DNA from: Caproiciproducens galactitolivorans
GTDB lineage: Bacteria > Bacillota > Clostridia > Oscillospirales > Acutalibacteraceae
Length of the DNA stretch: 64,000 nt
Direction of reading: 5' to 3'
Assembly (NCBI RefSeq): GCF_026672255.1
Contig: NZ_JAPOHA010000003.1
Coordinates: 186,001 to 250,000, forward strand
Shown here: positions 54,481 through 63,376 of the stretch, piece by piece
How positions within the stretch are numbered: position 1 is the first letter of the stretch
Layout of the letters: every line of letters begins with the position of its first letter
The notes under the pieces: model-generated
The model's database searches: none
Seen by the model: the letters and a program-made list of their open reading frames with translations, nothing else
What the model was told of the DNA's origin: nothing
Position numbers and translations under genes: made by a program

Positions 54481-54532
54481 AAAAAAGCCCCCGTTTGTTT
54501 CAGCAAATCATGCTGCGAACAAATGGGGGTGC
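54481..54532 (-). terminator. Intrinsic terminator of spoIIID
   Basis: Read on the minus strand, GCACCCCCATTTGTT and AACAAACGGGGGCTTTTTT form a long stem followed by T residues, 19 bp after the spoIIID stop. The short plus-strand frame crossing this region (54368-54646) is not believed to be a gene. Confidence 0.82.
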
Positions 54533-54550
54533 AGTATTGCACGGAACTCC

Positions 54551-54799
54551 TTATGTTTTTTTATATTTCAGTCTTGTGGCCATTCCGCCTCTTATATGGC
54601 GCTGCGCCTTATTAATATCAAGCACCTGCTTTACCTGTTTGTATAGCTGAGGGTCGACGTATTTTAAACGCTGCGCCACATCCTTATGTACGGTGCTTTT
54701 GCTGACACCAAATTTTTTCGCTGCGCCGCGCACGGTCGTTTTATTTTTGATTATGTACTCGCCGAGCTCAACGGCGCGCTCCTCAACAATGCCTTTCAC
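54551..54799 (-). CDS. spoIIID: Sporulation transcription factor SpoIIID
   Basis: This 82-residue DNA-binding protein has a helix-turn-helix (TTVRGAAKKFGVSKSTVHKDV at residues 21-41) and the conserved RLKYVDPQLYKQVKQVLDINKAQRHIRGGMATRLKYK end. It switches mother-cell gene expression between sigma-E and sigma-K. The start codon is GTG, with GGGGAGGAAG upstream. The length matches the family. It stands alone next to the ger operon. Confidence 0.95.
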   Translation of the reverse strand: MKGIVEERAVELGEYIIKNKTTVRGAAKKFGVSKSTVHKDVAQRLKYVDPQLYKQVKQVLDINKAQRHIRGGMATRLKYKKT

Positions 54800-55183
54800 G
54801 TTTCTTCCTCCCCAACTTCCAATTGATAATAGTTATGCTGGGAAGGAGGAAATTAGTACTCATCCCGCGTTTTCGAAGGCAATCCCGGGAGGAATATCTG
54901 GGAAAGCATGCGTTGTGCGCCGAATATCCAAAGAGCGAAGGAATATTGCAAAGGTTGGAGGACGCTTTTTGGATTTTCACAAGGTGCTGAAAATATCAGA
55001 TAAAATTTCGTTCCGAACTATATGAAGGTATGAAGTAGGGAAATACGTTTGATCGAAAATGTTGGTCAGCTACAAGGTGGGATTATATTCTCATATTTTA
55101 CATGAAATTACGGATTTGCCTTGTTAATAATTCTCGAATATTGTATAATATAAAAAATGTGTTAACATAATTTGGGGATAAAA
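54800..55183. other. Intergenic region between spoIIID and the polysaccharide cluster
   Basis: No gene is seen. On the spoIIID side, CTTCCTCC (54804-54811) and GGAGGAAA (54845-54852) form an inverted repeat that includes the spoIIID ribosome site. On the other side a promoter reads rightward: TTGTTA (55121-55126), 17 bp, TATAAT (55144-55149). The sequence becomes AT-rich here, marking the edge of the polysaccharide region. Confidence 0.55.
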
Positions 55184-55982
55184 ATGATAAAAGAAAACCA
55201 AGAATACCGAATGTGGTGCTTGCTGTTTTAGATGCCTGTATTTGCTTTGCATCAATGGTATTGGCATTCATCCTTCATTTTTATAATTTAAGGATATTGG
55301 CTTCAACTACATATTTGAAGCTGATAATCTTTGTCATTCCAGTCTGCTTTTTATTATATAAATATTTCGAATTGCATGATTCTTTTCGTCACAAAACATT
55401 GCTCTCAGAGATTGGCAAGGTAATTCAAGCGAATTTCATAGGTGTTATTTTGTTTTCGTGTTTCTTTTCTTTTTGAAAGAAGTTCACGTTTCCAGAATGG
55501 TCCTTCTACTGTTCGGAATTTTGAATTCCGTGCTGACTTCTTTATGCCGTATTGCACTTCACAAGCTGTTGAGGCATTTGAGAGCCAAGGGCTATAATCT
55601 GAAACATGTTACGATCCGTGAAAATGGATAATGACGGCTCAGATATGACAACCTGGGGAACAAAAATGATGACCGGCGCACGAAGCTTGGCACATTCATC
55701 CGCAAATGCAGCATTGAGCCACAGCTTTTAATGTGCTGAAAGGTGATATGAGCCTTGTCGGCCCGCCTCCGGAGCGCCTGTTCTTTGTGGACAAGTTTAA
55801 AGAGGAAATACCCCTCTATGTGATTAAATATTTGGTTCGCCCCGGTATTACCGGCTGGGCACAGGTGAATGGCTGGCGTGGGGATACTTCCATTGAGGAG
55901 CGGATTAAGTGATATTTACTACATAGAGACTTTATTTATGACAGTTTTCAAGGGATTTATGAACTATAGTGAGGAAATGTAA
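55184..55982 (+). pseudogene. Polyprenyl-phosphate sugar-phosphate transferase, decayed
   Basis: Fragments of one gene lie in order but in different frames. They are: the N-terminal membrane part (VVLAVLDACICFASMVLAFILHFYN, 55213-55476); KEVHVSRMVLLLFGILNSVLTSLCRIALHKLLRHL (from about 55479); then, after loss of most of the central domain, [59 protein letters not shown] and DIYYIETLFMTVFKGFMN, ending in TAA at 55980-55982. There are at least four frameshifts or deletions. The intact protein would be the enzyme starting repeat-unit synthesis on undecaprenyl phosphate. Confidence 0.88.
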
Positions 55983-57097
55983 TGGGGAAGAAAATATTAT
56001 TTTGTGCTTCTACGATATCCCACATAAATAATTTTCATTTGCCGTATCTAAAAGCGTTCCATGAGCAAGGGTATGAAGTCTGGGTTGCCGCGAATAAGAG
56101 CGAATCGATTCTATACGCTGATCATGTTGTAGCATTGCCGCTGAGCAAAAAATTGATGAGCTTTCAAAATGTGAAAGCAATCTTTGCAGCTAAAAAGCTT
56201 TTAAAAGATCAAAACTTTGATATAATCAGCACCCATACCACACTCGCCAGTGCTGTCATTCGCGCGGCGATTATGCTCATACATAGAAAGCCGAAGGTGT
56301 TTTGCACCGTTCATGGCTATCTTTTCAATGAAAATGACGGCATTAAAAAATGGATTTATCTCTTGCCTGAGAAAATTTGTGCACATGTGACTAATGTGTT
56401 GATGGTTATGAACCATGAAGATTACGATATTGCGGAAAAACATAAGTTGTATCGGGACAAGCTGTATTATATTAATGGTATGGGAATTGATCTTTCCAAA
56501 TTCAAGCCTGTTTTGCAAGAGGAGCGTATCTCTGCCCGCAGAGAAAAGGGGTTTGCTGAGGAAGATTTTCTTTTTGTTTATGCGGCAGAGTTTTCAAAAC
56601 GGAAAAACCAAAGCCTGTTGATTCATGCTTTTGCAAATGTACGGGAACAAATACCGAATGCAAAACTGTTGCTTGCAGGAGATGGGGCTTTACTGGAAGA
56701 ATGTAAATTACTTACCAAGGGCTTACATGTAGAAAAGCAAATTCTATTTTTAGGATATGTGGAAGATATGAGGAAATTATATTCTGCCTGTAACGTCTGT
56801 GTTACAACAAGCCGAATTGAAGGCCTGCCTTTTAATGTGATGGAAGCAATGGCCTGCGGTCTGCCAGTGATTGCCAGTGATATTAAAGGACATCGGGAAT
56901 TGGTGGAAGAAGGAAAGACGGGATTGCTGTTTGACCTAAAAAGTCATGACGAACTGGAAGATAGGATAATTGATTTGGTGAATGATTCGGAAAAAGCAAA
57001 GATGTTAGGTAATAAAGGAAGAGAACAGGTAGAGCAATTCCATATTCAGAATATCTTTACAAAAATTATGAATTGCTATGAACTTGATAAAGGCTGA
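55982..57097 (+). CDS. GT4-family glycosyltransferase
   Basis: This 371-residue enzyme has the GT-B fold. The N-terminal ILFCASTISHINNFHLPYLKAFHEQGYEVWVAA and STHTTLASAVIRAA region is followed by a C-terminal glycosyl transferases group 1 domain with AAEFSKRKNQSLLI and SRIEGLPFNVMEAMACGLPVIASDIKGHRELV. EpsD/CapM-type enzymes of this form add a sugar to a lipid-linked precursor at the inner face of the membrane. Its start overlaps the pseudogene's stop by one base (TAATG). Confidence 0.9.
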   Translation: MGKKILFCASTISHINNFHLPYLKAFHEQGYEVWVAANKSESILYADHVVALPLSKKLMSFQNVKAIFAAKKLLKDQNFDIISTHTTLASAVIRAAIMLIHRKPKVFCTVHGYLFNENDGIKKWIYLLPEKICAHVTNVLMVMNHEDYDIAEKHKLYRDKLYYINGMGIDLSKFKPVLQEERISARREKGFAEEDFLFVYAAEFSKRKNQSLLIHAFANVREQIPNAKLLLAGDGALLEECKLLTKGLHVEKQILFLGYVEDMRKLYSACNVCVTTSRIEGLPFNVMEAMACGLPVIASDIKGHRELVEEGKTGLLFDLKSHDELEDRIIDLVNDSEKAKMLGNKGREQVEQFHIQNIFTKIMNCYELDKG

Positions 57098-57152
57098 TTG
57101 TGTAGCAAACCATACATTGCTTCAAAATATTTATAGGATAGAGGTATGAACG

Positions 57153-58031
57153 ATGAAAGGAATTATTCTGGCTGGAGGAAGCGGAACAAGACTTTATCCG
57201 CTTACAATGGTAACTTCGAAACAACTACTGCCAGTTTATGATAAACCAATGATTTACTATCCGCTTTCGACATTAATGCTTGCCGGAATTCAAGATATTT
57301 TAATAATTTCCACACCAAATGATTTGCCGAATTTTGAGCGCCTTTTAGGTGACGGCTCAAATTTCGGGATACATTTGTCATATAAGGTACAGCCATCGCC
57401 CGATGGATTGGCCCAAGCGTTCATTTTAGGCGAGGAGTTTATTAACGGAGATAGTTGCGCCATGGTGCTGGGGGACAATATTTTCTATGGTAGCGGGTTT
57501 GTCAAGCATTTGCAGGAAGCGGTACGGCATGAAGATGGCGCCACTGTTTTTGGCTACTATGTTGAGGATCCTGAACGATTTGGAATAGTAGAGTTTGACA
57601 AAAAAGGCAGAGTGGTTTCTTTAGAAGAAAAACCTGCACATCCAAAATCAAACTATGCTGTTACAGGTCTTTATTTTTATGATAATAAGGTGTGTGAGTA
57701 TGCAAAAAGCTTACAACCCTCTGAACGAGGAGAACTTGAAATTACTGATTTGAATAAAGTCTATCTCGAACATAACAATCTTAATGTGGTCACACTAGGC
57801 CGCGGATTCGCATGGCTCGATACTGGAACCATCGATGCTTTAACCGATGCAGGAGAGTTTGTAAAAGTACTTGAAACAAGACAGGGAATTATAATTTCCG
57901 CTGTTGAAGAGATTGCCTACCGTAATGGCTGGATCAATAAAGACAAACTGTTAGAATCCGCAACAAAATATGGAAAATCAGCATATGGTACACATTTGAG
58001 ACGTGTCGCAGAAGGGAAAATTTTATATTAA
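57153..58031 (+). CDS. rfbA: Glucose-1-phosphate thymidylyltransferase
   Basis: This 292-residue enzyme starts with the nucleotide-binding [18 protein letters not shown]. It has [17 protein letters not shown] and [21 protein letters not shown], typical of RmlA. It makes dTDP-glucose from glucose 1-phosphate and dTTP, the first step of dTDP-rhamnose synthesis. It is followed by rmlC and rmlB, 14 bp apart and overlapping. Confidence 0.96.
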   Translation: MKGIILAGGSGTRLYPLTMVTSKQLLPVYDKPMIYYPLSTLMLAGIQDILIISTPNDLPNFERLLGDGSNFGIHLSYKVQPSPDGLAQAFILGEEFINGDSCAMVLGDNIFYGSGFVKHLQEAVRHEDGATVFGYYVEDPERFGIVEFDKKGRVVSLEEKPAHPKSNYAVTGLYFYDNKVCEYAKSLQPSERGELEITDLNKVYLEHNNLNVVTLGRGFAWLDTGTIDALTDAGEFVKVLETRQGIIISAVEEIAYRNGWINKDKLLESATKYGKSAYGTHLRRVAEGKILY

Positions 58032-58045
58032 GGGAGAAACTTAGA

Positions 58046-58609
58046 ATGAATGTTATTAAAACGAATGTTTTTGATGTTTACATATTGGAACCACAGGTTT
58101 TTGGTGACAAAAGAGGCTGGTTTATGGAAACATGGTCTACTAAGAACATGGAGAAAGCCGGTCTGTATTACAATTTTGTACAGGACAACCAGTCATATTC
58201 TGCGACGAAGGGAACGCTCCGTGGGCTGCACTTTCAAAAGGGAGATGCGGCGCAGGCGAAACTTGTACGCTGCGGAAGAGGCTCTGTCCTCGATGTTGCT
58301 GTGGATTTGAGAAAGGGCTCTCCTACTTATAAAAAATGGGCTGCCGTGGAACTTTCCGCTGAAAATAAGCGCCAACTGCTCATTCCTCGTGGCTTTGCGC
58401 ATGGCTTTCTAACGCTGACGGATGATGTTGAATTTTTGTATAAGGAAGATAATCTTTACATACCCGCAACTGATCGGAATATCATATGGAACGACCCGGA
58501 AATCGGTGTGAATTGGGGAATTCAGAACCCGATTGTATCAGATAAGGATGCAAAAGCACCCAGGCTGTGCGAAAGCGATGTTGACTTTGTATATGAGGTG
58601 AAGACATGA
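58046..58609 (+). CDS. rfbC: dTDP-4-dehydrorhamnose 3,5-epimerase
   Basis: This 187-residue cupin-type epimerase has the RmlC patterns DKRGWFMETWS, QDNQSYSATKGTLRGLHFQ (with the catalytic-site His) and PRGFAHGFLTL. It is third in dTDP-rhamnose synthesis. Its stop overlaps the rfbB start (ATGA). Confidence 0.95.
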   Translation: MNVIKTNVFDVYILEPQVFGDKRGWFMETWSTKNMEKAGLYYNFVQDNQSYSATKGTLRGLHFQKGDAAQAKLVRCGRGSVLDVAVDLRKGSPTYKKWAAVELSAENKRQLLIPRGFAHGFLTLTDDVEFLYKEDNLYIPATDRNIIWNDPEIGVNWGIQNPIVSDKDAKAPRLCESDVDFVYEVKT

Positions 58610-59625
58610 AAATAATCGTAACGGGTGGTGCCGGATTTATCGGTGGAAATTTTGTGCACTACATGTTGAATAAATATAAAGAGGATCAAATCATTTGCTT
58701 GGATTCTCTCACTTATGCGGGCAACATGGAAACGCTAGCAGATGTGATGGAAAATTCCAACTTTACTTTTGTGAAGGGCGACATTTCAGACCGTAATGCG
58801 GTTTATGCTCTATTTGAAAAAGAAACACCTGATATAATTGTAAACTTTGCTGCGGAAAGTCATGTTGACCGCTCTATCGTGAATCCGGGGTTGTTCCTGC
58901 AGACTAATATTATGGGGACAGGTGTACTTCTGGATGCTTGCAGGAAATATGGAATTAAGCGATATCATCAAGTTTCCACCGATGAGGTGTATGGTGATCT
59001 GCCATTGGACAGAACAGACCTGTTCTTCATGGAAGAAACGCCGATTCATACTTCCAGCCCATATTCTGCGTCCAAGGCTTCGGCTGATTTGCTTGTGCAG
59101 GCTTATTATCGCACATTCCAGCTTCCAGTAACGATTTCCCGTTGTTCCAACAATTACGGACCCTATCATTTTCCCGAAAAACTCATTCCGCTTATGATAG
59201 CGAATGCGCTGAATGACAAACCTCTTCCGGTTTACGGAAAGGGAGAGAATGTTCGCGACTGGCTGTATGTTGAGGATCACTGTTCTGCTATTGACCTGAT
59301 TATTCATGAGGGTCGAATAGGTGAAATCTATAATATCGGCGGACATAACGAACGTACCAATTTAGAGGTTGTAAAAACAATTCTTCATGAACTGGATAAG
59401 CCGGCAAGCTTAATTCATTATGTTACAGATCGCCCGGGTCACGACCGCCGCTATGCGATTGATCCGACAAAGATTCATAGTGAGCTTGGCTGGCTACCGA
59501 CAACTAAATTTGACGATGGCATTAAGAAGACAGTAAAATGGTATCTCGATAACAAATCGTGGTGGGAGCATATCATTAATGGAGAATACCAGAATTATTA
59601 CGAAAAAATGTATGGAAACAGATAG
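58606..59625 (+). CDS. rfbB: dTDP-glucose 4,6-dehydratase
   Basis: This 339-residue extended-SDR enzyme has the NAD-binding GGAGFIGGNF at residues 7-16 and the catalytic YSASKAS (Y-x3-K) near residue 157. NFAAESHVDRSI and STDEVYGDL are also present. It converts dTDP-glucose to the 4-keto-6-deoxy sugar, the second step of the pathway. The final reductase gene rmlD is not within the window. Confidence 0.96.
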   Translation: MKIIVTGGAGFIGGNFVHYMLNKYKEDQIICLDSLTYAGNMETLADVMENSNFTFVKGDISDRNAVYALFEKETPDIIVNFAAESHVDRSIVNPGLFLQTNIMGTGVLLDACRKYGIKRYHQVSTDEVYGDLPLDRTDLFFMEETPIHTSSPYSASKASADLLVQAYYRTFQLPVTISRCSNNYGPYHFPEKLIPLMIANALNDKPLPVYGKGENVRDWLYVEDHCSAIDLIIHEGRIGEIYNIGGHNERTNLEVVKTILHELDKPASLIHYVTDRPGHDRRYAIDPTKIHSELGWLPTTKFDDGIKKTVKWYLDNKSWWEHIINGEYQNYYEKMYGNR

Positions 59626-60535
59626 GAAGATTCAGATACTTCTTTCAACATATAATGGAGAGAAGTATTTGCGAGAACAATTGGATAGTTACCTTAAGCT
59701 TGAGGGCTTTGAAAACATTAAGGTGTTAATAAGGGATGATGGTTCTACAGACAGCACACCCGATATTTTAGATGAATATCATCAAAATTGTGGGTTTGAG
59801 ATAGTTAAAGGCCAGAATTTGGGCGTAAATAGAAGTATGTTTGAACTCTTTCGCTTAAGTGATAAAACTTGTGACTATTTCGCGCTAAGTGATCAGGATG
59901 ATGTATGGTTACCTTGCAAGTTTAAAATTGCTCTCGATAAATTAGAACAGTATGATTCCAATTTGCCACTATTGTTTGCTTCTTGTTCTCAGGTGGTTAC
60001 AAAAGATTTGAAGCCTTTAGGAAGTACGTTAATACCTAAAAAGGGTGTTGGCTTCTTTAATGCAATGGTTCAAAACGTTACCCCAGGACATACACAGGTA
60101 TTTAATCTCGCGCTAATGCAACAATTAATTGAGAATTATACAAAAAATATTCTTGTTATGGATTGGTGGATTTATTTAGTTGCATCCGGAATTGGAAAAG
60201 TTGTATTTACTAATCAATTCACGGTTTTGCACCGTCAACACGGAGATAATGCTGTAGGATATGAACTCAATAAACGAAAGAACTTCCTTCATCGCATTAA
60301 ACGAATTCGTAGTGACCAAGCCAATGCAATTTCCATACAATTACAAGCTTTTTTTAATTGCTACCAGTCAAAGATTAAGCAGGAGAACAAGGAAGAAGTA
60401 GACCGTTATTTTATTTACCAAAAAAGTTTTATCAGTAGATTCTTTTATGTGTTAAAGTGTAGGACTTATCGACAAACTGGTTTGGAGACAATTGCTTTTA
60501 AAGTGCTATATCTTTTTGGAAAGTATAATTTATAG
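59612..60535 (+). CDS. GT2-family glycosyltransferase (rhamnosyltransferase-like)
   Basis: This 307-residue GT-A enzyme has IQILLSTYNGEKYLREQLDS at the start, IRDDGSTDSTPDIL near residue 40, and the divalent-metal motif SDQDDVWLP near residue 95. The layout resembles rhamnosyltransferases that use dTDP-rhamnose, which fits the neighbouring rml genes. The ATG at 59612 lies inside rfbB's last codons (14-bp overlap). The earlier in-frame codon at 59579 is less likely. Confidence 0.88.
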   Translation: METDRKIQILLSTYNGEKYLREQLDSYLKLEGFENIKVLIRDDGSTDSTPDILDEYHQNCGFEIVKGQNLGVNRSMFELFRLSDKTCDYFALSDQDDVWLPCKFKIALDKLEQYDSNLPLLFASCSQVVTKDLKPLGSTLIPKKGVGFFNAMVQNVTPGHTQVFNLALMQQLIENYTKNILVMDWWIYLVASGIGKVVFTNQFTVLHRQHGDNAVGYELNKRKNFLHRIKRIRSDQANAISIQLQAFFNCYQSKIKQENKEEVDRYFIYQKSFISRFFYVLKCRTYRQTGLETIAFKVLYLFGKYNL

Positions 60536-60544
60536 GTGGATCAA

Positions 60545-61732
60545 TTGGAAAGACAAACAAGAATTTTAGTAGAATGTCCTGCCTTAATTGCTTCTGTAAG
60601 ATTAGGGGTGCTGGAGCCCCTGAAGCCTTTGCAGGAGCAGGGGAAATGTGATGTGCACTTTTTACAGACAAAGCATATTAAGAAGGTAGATATTGCTTGG
60701 TGTGACATTTTTATTTGCGTACGTGGATTTGAATATGTTTCAATGAAAGCTGCGAAAGCAGCAAAGCAGGCTGGAAGATTGGTTATTTATTTTTTGGATG
60801 ATGATTTACTTAATGTTCCTGAGGATGTTGGCAGCAAAGACTATTTTTCAGATGAAAGCCAAAAACAGGCTTTGAGTGAAATTATTAATTTTTGTGATAT
60901 GCTTTGGTGTGTAAATCCCTATTTGGGCGAAAAATATAGCAGATTTGGGAATAAAAGGTGGGTTATGGAGAGGGTTCCGGTTCCCTTGGAACATTTCTCA
61001 TACGAGGAACACGGTACGATTAGTATTTTATATGCAGGCTCCTCAGATCATACTCCTGTAATAAGAGAATATATTACTCCAGTAGTCAGACGCCTTTGTG
61101 AAGAGTTTCAAGGACTGGTATCATTTACCTTTATTGGTGCCGATCCAGGCTTATCCGGATATGAAAATGTAGAATACATTAAGTTCTTTGAAGATTATGA
61201 AGATTATTATTCATTTTTATTGCAAAAGCGCTTTGATATTGGATTGGCCCCTGTGAGGACAACGGAATTTTACCAGTGTAAATACTATAATAAATTTATT
61301 GAATACACTAAAATTGGAGCCGTTGGTGTGTATACAAACAGTTTGCCATATACATTAGTAATTCAAGACGGCCAAAATGGCTTCTTGTGTGAAAACACAT
61401 TTGAAGATTGGTATAATACTTTAAAGAAAACGATAGTTGACTGTGACTTAAGAAAGCGGTGCGCAGAGACGGCCTATAACGACTTACAAGAAAAATTCAC
61501 CTATGACAAAGTAGGAGTAAAATTGTTGGAAGATATTCCAGAACTAACGTATTTTCATGCACCTTTCATAAACAAGTCCAAAATTAAATTAAAAAATATG
61601 TATTTCCTCTTTTATGTAAAAAGAGCTTCTCTTTTGTGGAAAAAACATGGAATCTTCGCAATTCCAATAATGTTTTTTAAAGCCATAAAAAGGTTAAGAA
61701 ATTATTTTTTCAATAGAATGGGGAGTTTTTGA
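60545..61732 (+). CDS. Glycosyltransferase, GT-B fold (GT1/GT4-like)
   Basis: This protein of about 395 residues has ILVECPALIASVRLGVLEPL at its start and a C-terminal part with ILYAGSSDHTPVIREYITPVVRRL and FDIGLAPVRTTEFYQCKYYNKFIEYTKIGAVGVYTNS. These match the donor-binding half of group 1 transferases. The frame is open from a GTG at 60536. The TTG at 60545 sits 5 bp after AGGTGG and may be the real start. Its end overlaps the exporter gene by 4 bp. Confidence 0.75.
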   Translation: MERQTRILVECPALIASVRLGVLEPLKPLQEQGKCDVHFLQTKHIKKVDIAWCDIFICVRGFEYVSMKAAKAAKQAGRLVIYFLDDDLLNVPEDVGSKDYFSDESQKQALSEIINFCDMLWCVNPYLGEKYSRFGNKRWVMERVPVPLEHFSYEEHGTISILYAGSSDHTPVIREYITPVVRRLCEEFQGLVSFTFIGADPGLSGYENVEYIKFFEDYEDYYSFLLQKRFDIGLAPVRTTEFYQCKYYNKFIEYTKIGAVGVYTNSLPYTLVIQDGQNGFLCENTFEDWYNTLKKTIVDCDLRKRCAETAYNDLQEKFTYDKVGVKLLEDIPELTYFHAPFINKSKIKLKNMYFLFYVKRASLLWKKHGIFAIPIMFFKAIKRLRNYFFNRMGSF

Positions 61733-62520
61733 TATTGCTAAAAGATTATTTTAAAGGCATTTGGCAGGATAGATATATTCTATTAAGCCTTGTAAATAAA
61801 GATTTACAGTTGAAATACAGAAGATCAGCGCTAGGTGTGGCTTGGGCGATTTTAACCCCACTAGGGTTAGTTTTAATTATAGGATCAGTATATTCCATTA
61901 TTTTTGGCGCCGATCCAAAGGTATTTATTCCCGCTCTTTTTGCAGGCTTAAATCCGTGGCTATTCATTAACATAGCCGCAGATGGGGGTACGATGTCCTT
62001 TATTGGAGCAGAGGGCTATTTAAAGCAGACAACAGTCAATGCTCAGATTTTCCCTGTACGCGTGGTAATGGGGGGCTTCATAAATTTGTTATACAGTATT
62101 TTAGCGTTTTTTGCAGTCTATCTGTTTTTGCAGCCACAATTATTTGGGCCTAAAATGTTAATGATGTTTCCTGGACTTATTATTATGTTTGTATTTGCTG
62201 TTTCTCTTGCTAATATTTCGGCAGTACTAAATTTAAATGCAAGAGATTATCAACCCTTGCAAAGCTTAATTTTACAAGGATTATTTTATGTTACCCCAAT
62301 TATTTATGAGCCGTCCATGTTGGCGGCAAAAGGATTCGCCATTGTATATCAGATAAATCCTATTTATTATATTTTAGAGGTTGTGAGGACTCCTATGCTA
62401 GGACGGGAACTTCCTACATGGGATGTTTATGTAATAGCAATTGCTATTACGGTGGTTCTGTTTTTTATAAGTGTAAAACTGGTTATGAAGACAAAAAAAG
62501 GGATAGCGTTTAAACTATAA
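61729..62520 (+). CDS. ABC-2 polysaccharide exporter permease (Wzm/TagG-like)
   Basis: This 263-residue permease has about six membrane segments. Family landmarks include LKYRRSALGVAWAILTPLGLVLIIGSVYSIIFG and LQGLFYVTPIIYEPSML...YQINPIYYILEVVRTP. The start is a TTG with GGGGAG 5 bp before it. With the next ATPase it exports a finished, lipid-linked glycan (O-antigen or teichoic-acid type). Confidence 0.92.
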   Translation: MILLKDYFKGIWQDRYILLSLVNKDLQLKYRRSALGVAWAILTPLGLVLIIGSVYSIIFGADPKVFIPALFAGLNPWLFINIAADGGTMSFIGAEGYLKQTTVNAQIFPVRVVMGGFINLLYSILAFFAVYLFLQPQLFGPKMLMMFPGLIIMFVFAVSLANISAVLNLNARDYQPLQSLILQGLFYVTPIIYEPSMLAAKGFAIVYQINPIYYILEVVRTPMLGRELPTWDVYVIAIAITVVLFFISVKLVMKTKKGIAFKL

Positions 62521-62530
62521 GAGGTATGAA

Positions 62531-63265
62531 ATGAGCATTATAAAATTAGAAGATGTGAATCTGATTTTTAAAGTATGGCGAGAAAAAAGGATTAAAAATA
62601 TTTTAATTCCAGGAAGCAAAAAATTTAATGATTTTGACAAAGATGGAACGATACACGCCATTCGTGATATGAATTTAACCATTAATGAAGGAGAACGGCT
62701 GGCAATTATTGGACATAACGGTGCTGGGAAAAGTACTTTTTTAAAAATGGTGTCCGGTATTTATCCGCCTACTTCGGGAAGTTTGACAGTTGAAGGAAGA
62801 ATTTCCAGTATGTTTGAGCTTGCTACAGGCTTTGAAATGGAGTCCAATGGTTGGGATAATATTTATTTGAGGGGACTTATGCTGGGTGAAACTCCTGACA
62901 GCATAAAGGCCAAAATGAGCGAGATTGCAGAGTTTTCTGAACTGGGAGAATTTTTAAATATGCCGGTCAAGTATTATTCATCGGGTATGTTTGTTCGGCT
63001 TGCTTTTTCCATTTCAACAGCAATTCACCCGGATATACTTTTATTAGATGAGGTTGTGGCTGCAGGAGATGCTGCATTTTTAAGTAAAGCAAACCAAAGA
63101 ATGAAAGAGATGGTCGAAATTTCTAAAATAATGGTATTAGTCACTCACGCAATGGATTCTGCGGTAGAAATGTGTAATAGATGTATCTGGATGGAAAGGG
63201 GAAGTATTGTTATGGATGGTGATCCTAAAGACGTCACAAAGGCATATATAAAGAGTATGGTATAA
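62531..63265 (+). CDS. ABC polysaccharide exporter ATPase (Wzt/TagH-like)
   Basis: This 244-residue ATPase has Walker A GHNGAGKS near residue 62 and the Wzt-type MFELATGFEMESNGWDNIYLRG segment. It has signature YYSSGMFVRLAFS, Walker B LLLDEVVAAGD and H-loop LVTHAM. It lacks the extra C-terminal glycan-binding domain found in some Wzt proteins. It is cotranscribed with the permease 10 bp upstream. Confidence 0.93.
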   Translation: MSIIKLEDVNLIFKVWREKRIKNILIPGSKKFNDFDKDGTIHAIRDMNLTINEGERLAIIGHNGAGKSTFLKMVSGIYPPTSGSLTVEGRISSMFELATGFEMESNGWDNIYLRGLMLGETPDSIKAKMSEIAEFSELGEFLNMPVKYYSSGMFVRLAFSISTAIHPDILLLDEVVAAGDAAFLSKANQRMKEMVEISKIMVLVTHAMDSAVEMCNRCIWMERGSIVMDGDPKDVTKAYIKSMV

Positions 63266-63376
63266 AATGAAGAATGAAGTCTTTTAATTTATTCCTAAAA
63301 TTTAAACCTTCACTTAGCTTTTTTATCAAAAATAATTATAATGTTTTGCACCTTTTTTGCATAAAACCGGAAAGGC

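Noticed and set aside
54368-54646. 92-codon plus-strand frame between gerAA and spoIIID
   Set aside because: It crosses the spoIIID terminator and overlaps spoIIID antisense, with no ribosome site or known domain.
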